Positions 22,484 through 33,779 of a stretch of DNA of 64,000 nt are shown one piece after another. Made by a program: the position numbers and the translations under genes. Below the pieces are notes generated by a model. The model saw only the letters and a program-made list of their open reading frames with translations. It had not been told where the DNA came from and searched no databases. The stretch is from Globodera rostochiensis (taxonomy: Eukaryota > Nematoda > Chromadorea > Rhabditida > Heteroderidae): contig JAEVLN010000004.1 in NCBI GenBank assembly GCA_018350325.1, positions 3,782,001 to 3,846,000 of the forward strand. The letters run 5' to 3'. How positions within the stretch are numbered: position 1 is the stretch's first letter; each line of letters opens with the position of its first letter.

Positions 22484-25400
22484 TGTTAATCAATCGTTTG
22501 GCTTTGGCCCCTCCTTCCGACGGAGACGGCTCAGCCAAGAAATGCCCGCTTTTTTGGCCGCCTTCAAATTTTCTGCCGGCATCTTAACTCGAAATTAAAT
22601 AAGTAAATTAAAGAACAATTTATTTTTCAATATTTATAAACAATAAACGCTTTGAATAATAATATATTAAATCATTTTAATGCCCAATAGACAATTCAGC
22701 AATTTACAGACATTTTGCGACAATTTTTTGGCACTTTGTCCGATTGCCTTGGGAAGTCGACTCGTGCTGGACGACCGACTTTCGGATCCAATTCGGCCTT
22801 CAGACTAAAAAAAGTTGGAGCAGTCAGAATTAATGGAAACAAATTTTCCCACTGAATCCCTTTCGCCATTTTGTCTTGTGGCCTTTTGGCTTGTCGACTG
22901 TTTGTCCGAGCCTTTCTGCACAATGTCGGCAATATCGACCTTTTTTAGACAAATTATTTTTAATTGGGTAATTAATTACAAATTTACCCTCCCAAATCGT
23001 TTGGCGTCGCGTAACGACGGCGATTCGCTTGCGGCGCTGGTCCGTGTGAGCGGCCTTCGGGTTGAAGAAGTCGCCCCAACTGCGGAAAAGTTTTCGTTTT
23101 GTCTCAAAATTCGTTGGACCTCCCAAATTCGGCTGGGGCAGCCGCGTCATCGAGGCCAAATTGTTCAGTGACAGCGGCGGGGCGGACGGACTTGGCCTCT
23201 GTTTATGGGGCGGAATTTGGCCCTGACGCCAAAATTCACCGGCCAAATCGTTCAAAAAAAGTAAATAAAATGGCTTTTAAACATCGCCCAAATTACCATT
23301 TTCATTAATGGCGGGGGGCATTCATAAAATGGCGGCACGCATTTTTGAAGAAAGCAATTTTTATTTGCATTTTCTTGCGGGAATTGATTTGTCGTGAAAA
23401 AATAAGGCGAAAGTGCCGAGTCTAAATTGAAAAGATTGGCCTTTTATTGTCTGTAAAGTTGCCTTTGGACGAATGTATCGAAAATTGACGGCTGAGCGCG
23501 GGCCGTTGTCGCCGATGCTTAAACATTTAATTTAATTAATTTAATAATTATTAATTAAACAATTAATTGGGGCGAATTTGGCAACGGCACGCGCCGTCCA
23601 ATCACCGGATTTGCCAACGACGGCGGGGGAGGCGAAACGTTTGCCTCCTCCGCCCGTGCCGACCATCCGCCAAAAATGGCACTCAAACGGCGAAATCTGG
23701 CAACATTAAATTATTGTTGAGGCCACGGCATTTTCGCTTTCAAAATATTTAATAAAATTCACTTAATCAGCGGGCTGTTCAAAGGCGAGTTTTGTTCGCT
23801 CTGTTGCTGTTGCTGCACACTTTTCCCACGCATTTTTGGTGGCGAAATTGCGGCGGGCCTTTCCGGTTGCCGGAGGCCGCCGCCTAAGGCAAATTCGGAA
23901 ATGATCAAAAGAAAAACAATGCTTTAACAAAGTCTCACTTTGAGTCCGTCTTTGAAGCGGTCGGGACGCAATTTGGGAGACGGACGGAATGCCAATGTTA
24001 AGATTTGGCGCTATTTAAATTGAAATGAATTTTGAATCTCTGCGAGTTTAATTTTACTTACAAATTAAGTCGCTTTGAAGCGCACTTTCCGTTATTTTTG
24101 TCACAATTTTTTCTGTGGCCTTTGCCCACTCCGTTTCGGTCTCGGCATAATTTTCTGAAATGTTTTCGTTTTAATATCCGTTAAATTTGTATAAATTAAA
24201 TGCCATTTCCGCGACAAATTCGTGCCAATGTTCGCGCAGATTTAAAAAGTCTCAGAAATTCCAATTCAATATTCTGCTCATTTGCCTCCACCAGCGCATC
24301 GAAACGGTCCCCCACTGATTTTTGAGTTTCGATTTTTTTAATTTTTAAGGATTTTACCCTCCGGCGATTCATTCGTTTTTGACCCAAACAAATCCATTTT
24401 TTTGGCATTGTGATGGCGAAGACGCTGCGCGAGCAATTTAAACGGCAAAAACATTTGTTGTCGGAGATGGCCAAAATTTGCCTGAATAATTAATTAACTT
24501 AGCAATTGAAATTCATTTTAAATATTTAATTAACAAATTAAAATCATTTAAAAGTGCCATTCGTTCCGCCAATGATTGGCCGTGGTAAGAGGCCGGACGA
24601 CGGTTCTGTCGATGATGTTCAGCACCAAAGGGATTGGCCACCAGCCGAATCTGTAACTGCGAAATGCCAAAAATGTTTTATAAAATATAATAAATGGGCG
24701 ACTTGCACTCGCGACCATTCGCTTTGCGTCTGTGCGAGAAGCGTTTGCGACTGCGACTGCAGCGCGTCCAACTCGAGCTGCAAGAGCTCGGCGTTCCTTT
24801 TGTTTTCAATTGCACAAATTTGTTAATGAATGCAATTAAAGTTATTATTTAAAAAAAATAAAACATTGATTACCCACCCTAAACAATAAAGATTATTTTG
24901 TAAATATTTTGGCACCTTTCCGCCATTCTCTCGCGCATTTGGCCCATTTTTCGCACAATGCCCGCAGCAAATGCGTAAAGAGCGTCGTATGAGGCCAACA
25001 AATCACGCAGTTCAGGCTCCACAACGTCGTGCAGGTTGGCCTGCAACAGCGCGCACTTTTCATGCTGTAATCGCTCCACCTGAGGGGACAAAATGCAAAT
25101 TTAATTTGTAAAAGATTATCGATTAGTTAGGACCTCTGCCAGGCTGGCCTGCAGCGACTGGCGGTCGCAGCGCGAGGCGTTCAGTGCCATTTGCTGCTGT
25201 CTCTGGGCCTCGAGCTTCAATGACTGTAATTGGGCACGAAATGAATCGCCCAATTGGTCCTAAAAATTCGAATTTTCTGCAAAATTTTCCATTAAAAATT
25301 TGAAAAAAATTCCTTCAGCTCGTTGAAAACCCTTTCGATACTTCTGCCCATTTGCGTCCGAGCGCTAATTTTCTCCATTGACGCGTCAAAGCGTTTCTGA

Positions 25401-28400
25401 GCCCGAAATTGGTCAATCTGAATGAATGAAATGGCCAAATTCGATTATTTTATTTTGTTTTTGTTTATTTACTTCCCGCCCAAATTTGTCCGCGCGCGTT
25501 TCCGCCACGGACAATTGGCCCGATTTTTCCCGAAGTTGGCCTATTAGACGCGCATTACGCGCCCGCAGCAATTGCATTTGCAGGCAAAGTTCTTGTTCGA
25601 GTGAGGACGTCCTTTGAGGGCCCCTAAAATTGACAAATTTACAAAAGTTATTTTAATTTAAAATTCAAATTCATTTATCGCCTTTTCGCGTCCGTTTTTC
25701 CGCTTTCCGTCCGCTGCCGTCGGTCCCTCGGCTGCCCGCAATCGCTTTGCGGTGGGCCAAGAAAACAGCTGCGGGGCCGTCCCTTGCGGTGTCTGTTGGG
25801 GCCGATGCCTTCGGCACCAACGAAACTTTCGTTGGATTTGTGCCAATTCTGTCACAAATTCAATGCTAACAAAAGATGTTAAAGCGAACTTTCCACCTTC
25901 ATTAGATTCGGCTCCGACTCCATTCGGCCCTCCCCCACTGTTTGGCCCGTCTTCGGTTTGGCCCCAAGCAGCTTGGCCATTTCCCCTGACGAATATCCGT
26001 CCGCAAACATCGGCGACACCGCCGGAGAATACGGTGGGGATGCCTTAACAAACTAATACAGTAACGTACAGACATTTAAACTCAATTAGCGATTAGGTAA
26101 TTACGTCAGACATTTAAACTCAATTAGCGATTAGGTAATTACGTCAGACATTTAAACTCAATTAGCGATTAGGTAATTAGGTCAGACATTTAAACTCAAT
26201 TGGCGATTAGGTAATTACGTCAGACATTTAAACTCAATTAGCGATTGGGTAATTAGGTCAGACATTTAAACTCAATTAGCGATTGGGTAATTAGGTCAGA
26301 CATTTAAACTCAATTGTCGATTAGGTAATTACGTCAGACATTTAAACTCAATTGGCGATTAGGTAATTACGTCAGACATTTGAACTCAATTGGCGATTGG
26401 GTAATTAGGTCAGACATTTAAACTCAATTAGCGATTGGGTAATTAGGTCAGACATTTAAACTCAATTGTCGATTAGGTAATTACGTCAGACATTTAAACT
26501 CAATTGGCGATTAGGTAATTATGTCAGACATTTAAACTCAATTAGCGATTGGGTAATTAGGTCAGACATTTAAACTCAATTAGCGATTGGGTAATTAGGT
26601 CAGACATTTAAACTCAATTGTCGATTAGGTAATTACGTCAGACATTTAAACTCAATTGGCGATTAGGTAATTACGTCAGACATTTGAACTCAATTGGCGA
26701 TTAGGTAATTACGTCAGACATTTAAACTCTGCGTAAAGTTGGCATAACGACTACCGTAATCCTCGCACACTCACTTCGTCCCCATGGCACGGTAAATGTT
26801 GCGAATGTCGGCGATTTGTCGCAGGTGCGAACATTCCAAATTTGCGACTGGCCGCTCCTTAATTTATCAGTAATTTGAGTTTATAATTAGGCCAATGATT
26901 TGTCACTTACCGCCCGTGCCCGCCATCCGTCGTGTCAACAGACCGTCCAGCACATTGGCAAACGCGCCCAACGCGCGGCCGCCGCCTTCGGCCGACGAAA
27001 TGGAGGAGGGCGACGGCTTGCGTCGGCGTATGCCGAAAAGGTCCAATAGGGAAGAGCAGCGCGATGCGCTCATTACCGCGTCCACGGACGAACGATTGCC
27101 ATTTTGGGCATTGTTTTTGGAGCGGTGTGCCATTAACGGCTCAACGGAAGAGCAGGCGGAGGAGGAAGAACCGGCAGGGGAAGTGCCGCTGGTCACCGAA
27201 GCGGACAGGCGGAGGAACTAAATTCATTGAATAATTGCCCCAAAGTCGGAAAGCATTGGTTAAGCATAAGCATAGGTAATTAGGTATGATTGAATATTTG
27301 CCCCAAAGTCGGAAAGCATTGGTTAAGCATAAGCATAGGTAATTAGGTATGATTGAATATTTAAGCATAGGTAATTAGGTATGATTGAATATTTGCCCCA
27401 AAGTCGGAAAGCATTGGTTAAGCATAAGCATAGGTAATTAGGTATGATTGAATATTTGCCCCAAAGTCGGAAAGCATTGGTTAAGCATAAGCATAGGTAA
27501 TTAGGTATGATTGAATATTTGCCCCAAAGTCGGAAAGCATTGGTTAAGCATAAGCATAGGTAATTAGGTATAATTGAACATTTGCCCCAAAGTCGGAAAG
27601 CATTGGTTAAGCATAAGCATAGGTAATTAGGTATGATTGAACATTTGCCCCAAAGTCGGGAAGCGTTGTTTAAGCATAAGCATAGGTAATTAGGTATGAT
27701 TGAACATTTGCGCCAAAGTCGGGAATCGTTGTTTAAGCATAAGCATAGGTAATTAGGTATAATTGAACATTTGCCCCAAAGTCGGGAAGCGTTGTTTAAG
27801 CATAAGCATAGGTAATTAGGTATGATTGAACATTTGCCCCAAAGTCGGAAAGCATTGGTTAAGCATAAGCATAGGTAATTAGGTATGATTGAACATTTGC
27901 CCCAAAGTCGGGAAGCGTTGTTTAAGCATAAGCATAGGTAATTAGGTATGATTGAACATTTGCGCCAAAGTCGGGAATCGTTGTTTAAGCATAAGCATAG
28001 GTAATTAGGTATAATTGAACATTTGCCTGTTTTCCGTCTTCGCCCGACTTTGGCGACTTTTGCATCTCCGCCCTCCGCGCCATGCCGCGTCGCGGCCGCC
28101 TTAGCCCGGCGGGGGGCGTCTCCGTCTCTGCCCCATTGTCCCCTCCGGCGTCCCACCCAAAAAGTTGGTGTTGTCCTCCTCCGACTTCGTCTCCCACGCA
28201 TTTTGGACCCGACGAACCTTCGCTTTGGGGCGGCTCTAAAGATTGATTAATGTTTATTTAATAAATAATTAAAATATTTCAACTTTTCCTTACCATCCGG
28301 TAAATTTGTAAAGTAAAATAAGTCAATTTTAGTTTTTTTTCAGCTCTTTGCAAAGACTCATAAACAAATAGTGCAAATCGTTTGCCCTTGGGCGAGCGAT

Positions 28401-29490
28401 TTGCCGTAAAAATCAAAAAACTTTGGCCTTCCAAAATCCTTTTTCGTCTGTTTAGTGATGCATCGGAAGACAAATCGGCGGAGTACGCGCTCACTGTCAG
28501 CAGACTTCCGGCCGTCTTTTTAGGCCCCGGGGGCGGGGAACTCAGCCGCTCCGCTTGCGCCTGCGGCTGTTGGCGGCGTCCGAACATTTTGCCCATCGGC
28601 GGACGGCGGGTGCCGCCGCCGAACAGAGAACTGACGGCAGAGGAACAACTCGCCGAAGAGCTCTGAACGGGTCGAACGGGTCGAACGGTCACAGAGACCA
28701 ATTAATATTTATTCAAAGCATTAATAATATTGGGGTACGGAAAATTGGTTAATTCGCCGAAAATAAATATTTTTAAAATAATAAAGTTCCTATCCGTGCC
28801 GTGAAAGAAAATGGGAAATAATTTATCTTGTAATTATATTATCAAACGTTGTCCTTTTTAAAAATTCCCTAAATATTTATTTTTTGGATTAAATTTTAAA
28901 AATTTGCCTGAAGTTGAAGGCAAGAAAATGCGCTGCTACCGCGCGGAATGTTGGGGATCAGACGGCGCGGCAATGAGCTTACCCCCCGGGCGCTGTTCGC
29001 TTGTGGTGGAGCCCCCTCCTTAAAATTAAAAAAATTATTTTAAAATAAATTCAACCGACCGTTTCCCGCAATTCGGGCACAACAAAACGGCGTCGGAGAC
29101 GGCGATTTTCTCGTCGCAATTTGCCAATTTCACCGATTAATGTGCAGAGAGTGCCTATTTTAGCTTTGTTTATATATTATGGCCCTTCCTAATTATTTTT
29201 CGAGACAAATTCCAATAAAATTTGTTCTGATTTTAGCAAAATTTTGGAAATTAAAAGGCATAAATAATAAATAGAATTAATTAATTATAATAACTGCAAA
29301 TTACCGAGCATCGTCGGAGCCTCGCCAATTTCCTCCAATTTTGCCAAGCCTCCGCCCTCTTCGTTTGAACTCGTTGCTGTCCCTGAAAAAGTTTTAACTT
29401 TTTTAATTTTAACATTTCTCACCATCCTCACAACATTCCGCGCGCATTTGCTCAATCTCGGCTAAAAACTGGTCTTCTCGGGCCTCAAAA
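22484..29490 (-). CDS. unrecognised multi-exon coiled-coil locus
   Basis: Many minus-strand blocks with protein-like composition are bounded by plausible splice sites, but I recognise no family. In transcript order they include FEAREDQFLAEIEQMRAECC (29.49 kb), a block with CPNCGKR in one frame or LRRENRRLRRRF in another (29.1 kb), an S/P-rich block with RPPMGKMFGRR (28.6 kb), SSLLDLFGIRRRKPSPSS (27.0 kb), HLRQIADIRNIYRAMGTK (26.8 kb) and SPPYSPAVSPMFADGYSSGE (26.0 kb). Then come heptad-rich helices: SSLEQELCLQMQLLRARNAR, DQLGDSFRAQLQSLKLEAQR, VERLQHEKCALLQANLHDVV, QICAIENKRNAELLQLELDA and LREHWHEFVAEMA (25.6-24.2 kb). The tail has basic and proline-rich blocks ending near 22.5 kb. I infer a cytoskeletal or scaffold coiled-coil protein. 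It may be two genes, and both ends are uncertain. Confidence 0.45.
26055..26731 (+). repeat. 38-bp minisatellite, about 18 copies
   Basis: The unit reads GTCAGACATTTAAACTCAAT then TAGCGATTAGGTAATTAC, with alternating subtypes (TAGCG, TGGCG or TGTCG; TAGG or TGGG; TTAC or TTAG). It lies between minus-strand coding blocks ending IYRAMGTK and beginning SPPYSPAV, so it is probably intronic. Confidence 0.94.
27232..28026 (-). repeat. 63-bp minisatellite, about 12 copies
   Basis: The unit reads GATTGAATATTTGCCCCAAA, GTCGGAAAGCATTGGTTAAG, CATAAGCATAGGTAATTAGG and TAT. Copies near 27.36 kb are truncated. Later copies carry GTCGGGAAGCGTTGTTT and GCGCC variants, and the order of variants suggests a higher-order duplication. 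The unit is exactly 21 codons and has no stop in one minus-strand frame. Confidence 0.94.
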
Positions 29491-29719
29491 CTGTTTGAAA
29501 CGGTTTTTGGAATATTTATTTTATTAAATTAATTTCTTTTTGATTTAAAAACAAAAACCTCGCAATTTTTGTCCGGACGGATTGGCGCCGTTCCACCGAT
29601 TTTCCACGGCCGTTCAATTCTCCCGCTACAGTACCCCCTCCCAGTACCGTATACGGACTATGGACTTCCACCATTTGTTCACCGTCTCCCGCTACCGTAC
29701 CCATCGCTCCTATCACTTA

Positions 29720-31340
29720 AAGTACAGCGTTCAAAATACTTCTGGTAGGCTTTGGTATTTAAATGATTTGGCCTTTTTTCTGTTTTGATCAGATTATTTC
29801 TTTTTTGATCACTCAAAACAATTATTTTTCGCCCTAAGCGATTGGTTCGGTTTCCAAAAATCGAAATTGAGAAAGAAAAAACAGAGTGAGTGACCCATTC
29901 ATTGTAAGGGAACAGCGGCGAAAGACGAGGGATTTCTGATTTGTGTGTACATTTGGAGGTTTGAGGGAGCTTCAACGGGTGGACAGATGACGCCGCAGGG
30001 GCCAACTGACCGTGTCGGACATTCCCCGGGGCATTTGTTGTTGGAATAGCCGAAAAGCCCTCGGGGGACGAAATTCGATGCCCTGGGGATTAAGGACAAC
30101 TTGTTGAAAGAATAAATGCTGCTGGGCCATCGTCAAAACAAAGAATAGAAAAGAATACAGACATTCGGAATTGCCGGAAATGGCAAATTAAGAGGGCGGG
30201 AACTTTACGAGTTTGGGCCCGGCCCCAACGTCCTCCCCCCCCACGACTTTCACGTCCCCGCGGGGCATTCCCGCAAAGGGAACGCACCAAGCAGAACCGG
30301 TGGCTTTTGAAAGAATTTACACATTTTTCCCTCCTTCATTACTAACTTAAATTTTAATAAACAAATTACGAACCGAATTTACTCAATTTTTGATTTTTTT
30401 TTTCATTTATTTTTGATTAATTTTTGACACCTTTTTCGTCACTTTACACACTTTGCTTTAGCTTTGTTTTCAGTCTTGACGGATCTCGTGAGTTTTCGGG
30501 CGTCAATCGCTTCCTCCCTTTGATCACTCCAAAGGCCTCCCCGGCAGCAGCAAAAGTCACGTTGGTTGGTGACTTTGCCTGGTCATATTTATCCGAGAAT
30601 ATTGCCCCAGGGAATTGTTGGCCAATTACTGCCCGAGGGCACAGCTGTCGCATTCAGTGGCAATGCCAAAAGGGCGTGAAACAAAAACATTCGATTCATT
30701 CATTTATTTGCCATCAAACACATCCCCCCGCCCGCCCGATACTTTTTTCCGGCCGCCTGAACACCAAAGCGTGTCCCAAATTTTTTATTTGTTTAACTAT
30801 CGACAAGATTTTTTGTTTTTGTTAGTGTTGGAAATTCCTTTTTTTGAGATTTCCCAAAAAAATGTTTTCACTGAATATTTGACACATTTTGACCCATCTG
30901 GCCAAATCGTTGGGACTGGCCGGGTCTTTTGCAGTCAAACAATGTCACCCACCGATCAGCAGATGGGCGATTTGCTTAAAAAGAATTTAATTTGTCGGAA
31001 GTGATCAAAGGGATTTTTCCCTTTGGCAATTTTCTAAAATAATGACTTTAAAGTTGCCTTCCCTCCCCCGCCGCCGTGGCCTATTCACTTGGCCAATTTA
31101 AAATTCTCCTCGCACCGAAAATGCCTCCGCTTCACTTTTGATGATTCCCGAAGAAATTGGAGTCGATCGGCCGATCCCTTCGCTCAAATTTCCCCAATTT
31201 CTCATTGTTTTACCCCCCCCCCCTCCCTCCCCCCCCCCCTAAACGCCCAAATTTTGTTGACTTTGCCCCTTTCCGTTCATTCATTCGTCCCGCCGTTCGT
31301 TTGCGCATTTTATTTGCCATTTTACGCCTAAAGCCCAAAA
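29720..31340. other. intergenic stretch with no supported gene
   Basis: Between the coiled-coil locus and the first globin I see only short frames of mixed composition. Poly-C runs occur near 31.2 kb, with CTACCGTACCC-like words near 29.63 and 29.69 kb. This interval probably includes promoters for the flanking divergent genes. Confidence 0.5.
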
Positions 31341-31350
31341 AAACGTTAAA

Positions 31351-31966
31351 ATGGTGAACAGCGAACTGCTCCAAAAGCACGTGCAGCAGCTGAAGATGGG
31401 CAAGCCGGCGGCCATCGATTATTACAAAGAGTAATTTGGGGGGGGGGGGAGGGATTTTGAAGTGATTAGAGCTAAAGCATTCAAAATTTGAAGATTTGAG
31501 AATTTATAGAATTTTAATTTCTTACGGAAAGCCTTTGAATTTGTGCTTAGACTCTTTTCCAAACATTCGGACGTCGCGGAAGCCTACGGGGGCATTGAAC
31601 CGGACGCGGTGGGCCGTTCCCAGCGGTACGTAATGCTGGCAATTAACGAACTTCAGGTCGTCGGAGTTTTTATACTTTTTGAATTTTGTTTAAACTTTAA
31701 AGGCCTTCGTGCAAATGCCAACGAATTTGGCCGACGACCGCTCATGGCGCTCGGCGTTGTCCAATTTTAAGGAGCATTACAGCGACGCGGACGTTCCTCT
31801 CAAATATTTTGGCGTAAAATTAAATAATTCTTTTTGCAACTTTTGGCATTTTCAGAAGACAAAAGACGCCTTTCTGACGGTGCTCCAAAAACACGCGGGG
31901 GGACTGAACGCGGAACAGAAGAAAAATTGGGAGGAACTGATGGAGAAGGCTAACGCGGACATGTGA
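31351..31966 (+). CDS. myoglobin-like nematode globin
   Basis: Four exons (31351-31430, 31551-31656, 31703-31813, 31856-31966) join in frame to 135 residues. All introns are GT-AG. The order matches nematode intracellular globins: LLQKHVQQLKMGKPAAIDYY (A helix), LFSKHSDVAEAYGGIEPDAVGRS (C to E region), NFKEHYSDADVPLKYF (F-G region) and QKHAGGLNAEQKKNWEELME (H helix). The His in KEH is the likely proximal haem ligand. The distal position falls near GRSQRY, so Gln may replace the distal His as in other worm globins; that is inference. It is slightly short of the usual 145-160 residues because the E-F part is compact. Role: small cytosolic haem protein for oxygen binding or storage. Confidence 0.8.
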
Positions 31967-33779
31967 AAATAAATAATAATTAATTAATTATTAAATAATT
32001 AAATAATATTTATTCAGGAAGAAATGGGGCTGGCTTTGATTGAGCGACGACGCCACGCCTCCGGCGCACTATATGAATAATGAATGTTCCAGTGATTTGT
32101 CATTAATGCTACAAAATATCAAATTGCATTTTGTTTCCCGATGCTACCGTACCCTTTCAATATCGTAACCCTTCCTTCCGTGCACAGTCCATGGCCTATT
32201 CAAACCATTTTAGTCTCTTTCCCTGCGGCGTTTTAAATTGGAAATTATTAAAACTCTTTTTGGAATTACCAATTTTATTTGCCATTAAATATGCAATTTA
32301 TTCAGAAATGCGCGCAGAAATAAATAAAAATGCAAACATTTGCCCATTGGGTGTCGCTTTTCCTTTGCTAATTGGAATGAATGAACGAAAGATTTTGGCA
32401 TTCGTAGGCAAAACATTTTGTGGAAACCCACGGAATTTGTAACATTTTAACTTTAAATGCCAATGTTACATTTCTTCAATAAAATTAAATATTTAAGTAA
32501 ATTAACAAAACTCACATCGTCGCAATTAAAATGACCTAATTGCGATGCTTTCATTGGGCACAAATTGTGCCTATTTAAGTGAAACATCGAATTAAACGCA
32601 CTCATTTGGCCCAAAAGAATAATTAAATGCCAAAAAGTCGCATTTTCCAATTAATTCTCATTTATGTAAAAGTACAAATAATTAACAACAAAACAAATAA
32701 ACATTTGTATTTACATATAAAATGTTTGCTTTTAAACACAAAAAATCTGTCCTAAAAAGGCATTGCCGCATTTTTCGTAATTACCAAAAAGCGGTAATTT
32801 ACCTTTTGATCCTTCGCCGAATGAGCGAATGAATGGCAACGCTAATTATTTACCTATTTATTTATCCAGTGCCGTCGCGGAATGTTCGCAATAATGGCAC
32901 CAATTTAGCGTCACGTCATTGCTTTAACTTTCCTAACATTTATAAAGACGGTTTTTTAATATGATGCAAGAATCCCGACTTTCTCATCAAATTGACCTTA
33001 ATTTTGTTTAATTTTGCTCCTTAAAATTCGTTCCTCATTTATTTGTTTTTTTCTCTCGCCAATTCAATTCGTTTTGGTTCGAATGAATGAATCTGTGCCG
33101 TGCCGAACACACTTGGCGTGCTTTTCGGCACTTTCATCTCATCTCTCCCCTCCCCTCAAGGGTTTCGAGAATCGCTTCAACTGATTGACTCCCTCCCCAC
33201 TTCCCCATTTTGTCTCGAAATCCACTTTGCCACCCCCGAAGGCCAAAATTGAATTTTGGCGATGATTTGTGCAGTGTTCGCCCCCGAACATCCAACAATG
33301 CCCTCGGGGTCCATCCATCAACATTACTCGGCATTTTTTGTACCCGGTGGGCAACAATCCCCCGGGGCGCCATTGTTTTGCCCGCCCAAATCCAATTGCC
33401 TCGCCAACGCCGCCGAATTTGGAATTTGCATGGAAAGCCTCGAATTTGGGAAATTCATCTTTCCGACAGACTCTCGGAAATTTCTCGAAAAGGGCGTTCT
33501 TACAAAATCCAGAAATTAAGAACAATATTCCGAATTTTTTGCCAGTGACAAACAATGGAAAATGGGGGATTTTTATTAATGCAATTTGTGTTGTTAATTT
33601 GATAATTATTCTATTATTGTCTTCTTCGCCGCTAACATATTGGCGGAGAAAGCGAACACAAAAAGTGACAAATAAATAAAATTCCCTTTTTTAATTAAAT
33701 ATTACAAAAAATAAAATAAAATTCCCTTTTTTAATTAAACAATAAAAAACATAACAAAAAAAATAAATAAAATTCCGAA
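31967..33779. other. intergenic stretch between the two globins
   Basis: I find no supported gene. The sequence is AT-rich. Frames at about 33.13-33.68 kb on both strands have ordinary composition but lack recognisable motifs or splice logic. Two copies of AAATTCCCTTTTTTAATTAA with flanking A-rich sequence lie at about 33.68-33.74 kb. Confidence 0.5.

Noticed and set aside
26055..26731. CRISPR-like array
   Set aside because: Units are contiguous 38-bp tandem copies without unique spacers, in a eukaryotic genome.
27323..28201. A 292-codon frame with a 21-residue repeat as a real repeat protein
   Set aside because: The repeat is a 63-bp minisatellite with Cys/Leu-rich translation unlike any known domain, and it sits between coding blocks of a larger locus. 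Retained only as a finding about codon-multiple units.
31351..31966. Acyl-CoA-binding protein
   Set aside because: Length and KPAAIDYYKE looked possible at first, but the ACBP YxxLYKQAT motif is absent and the helix order, HAGGLNAEQKKNWEEL and single conserved His fit globin.
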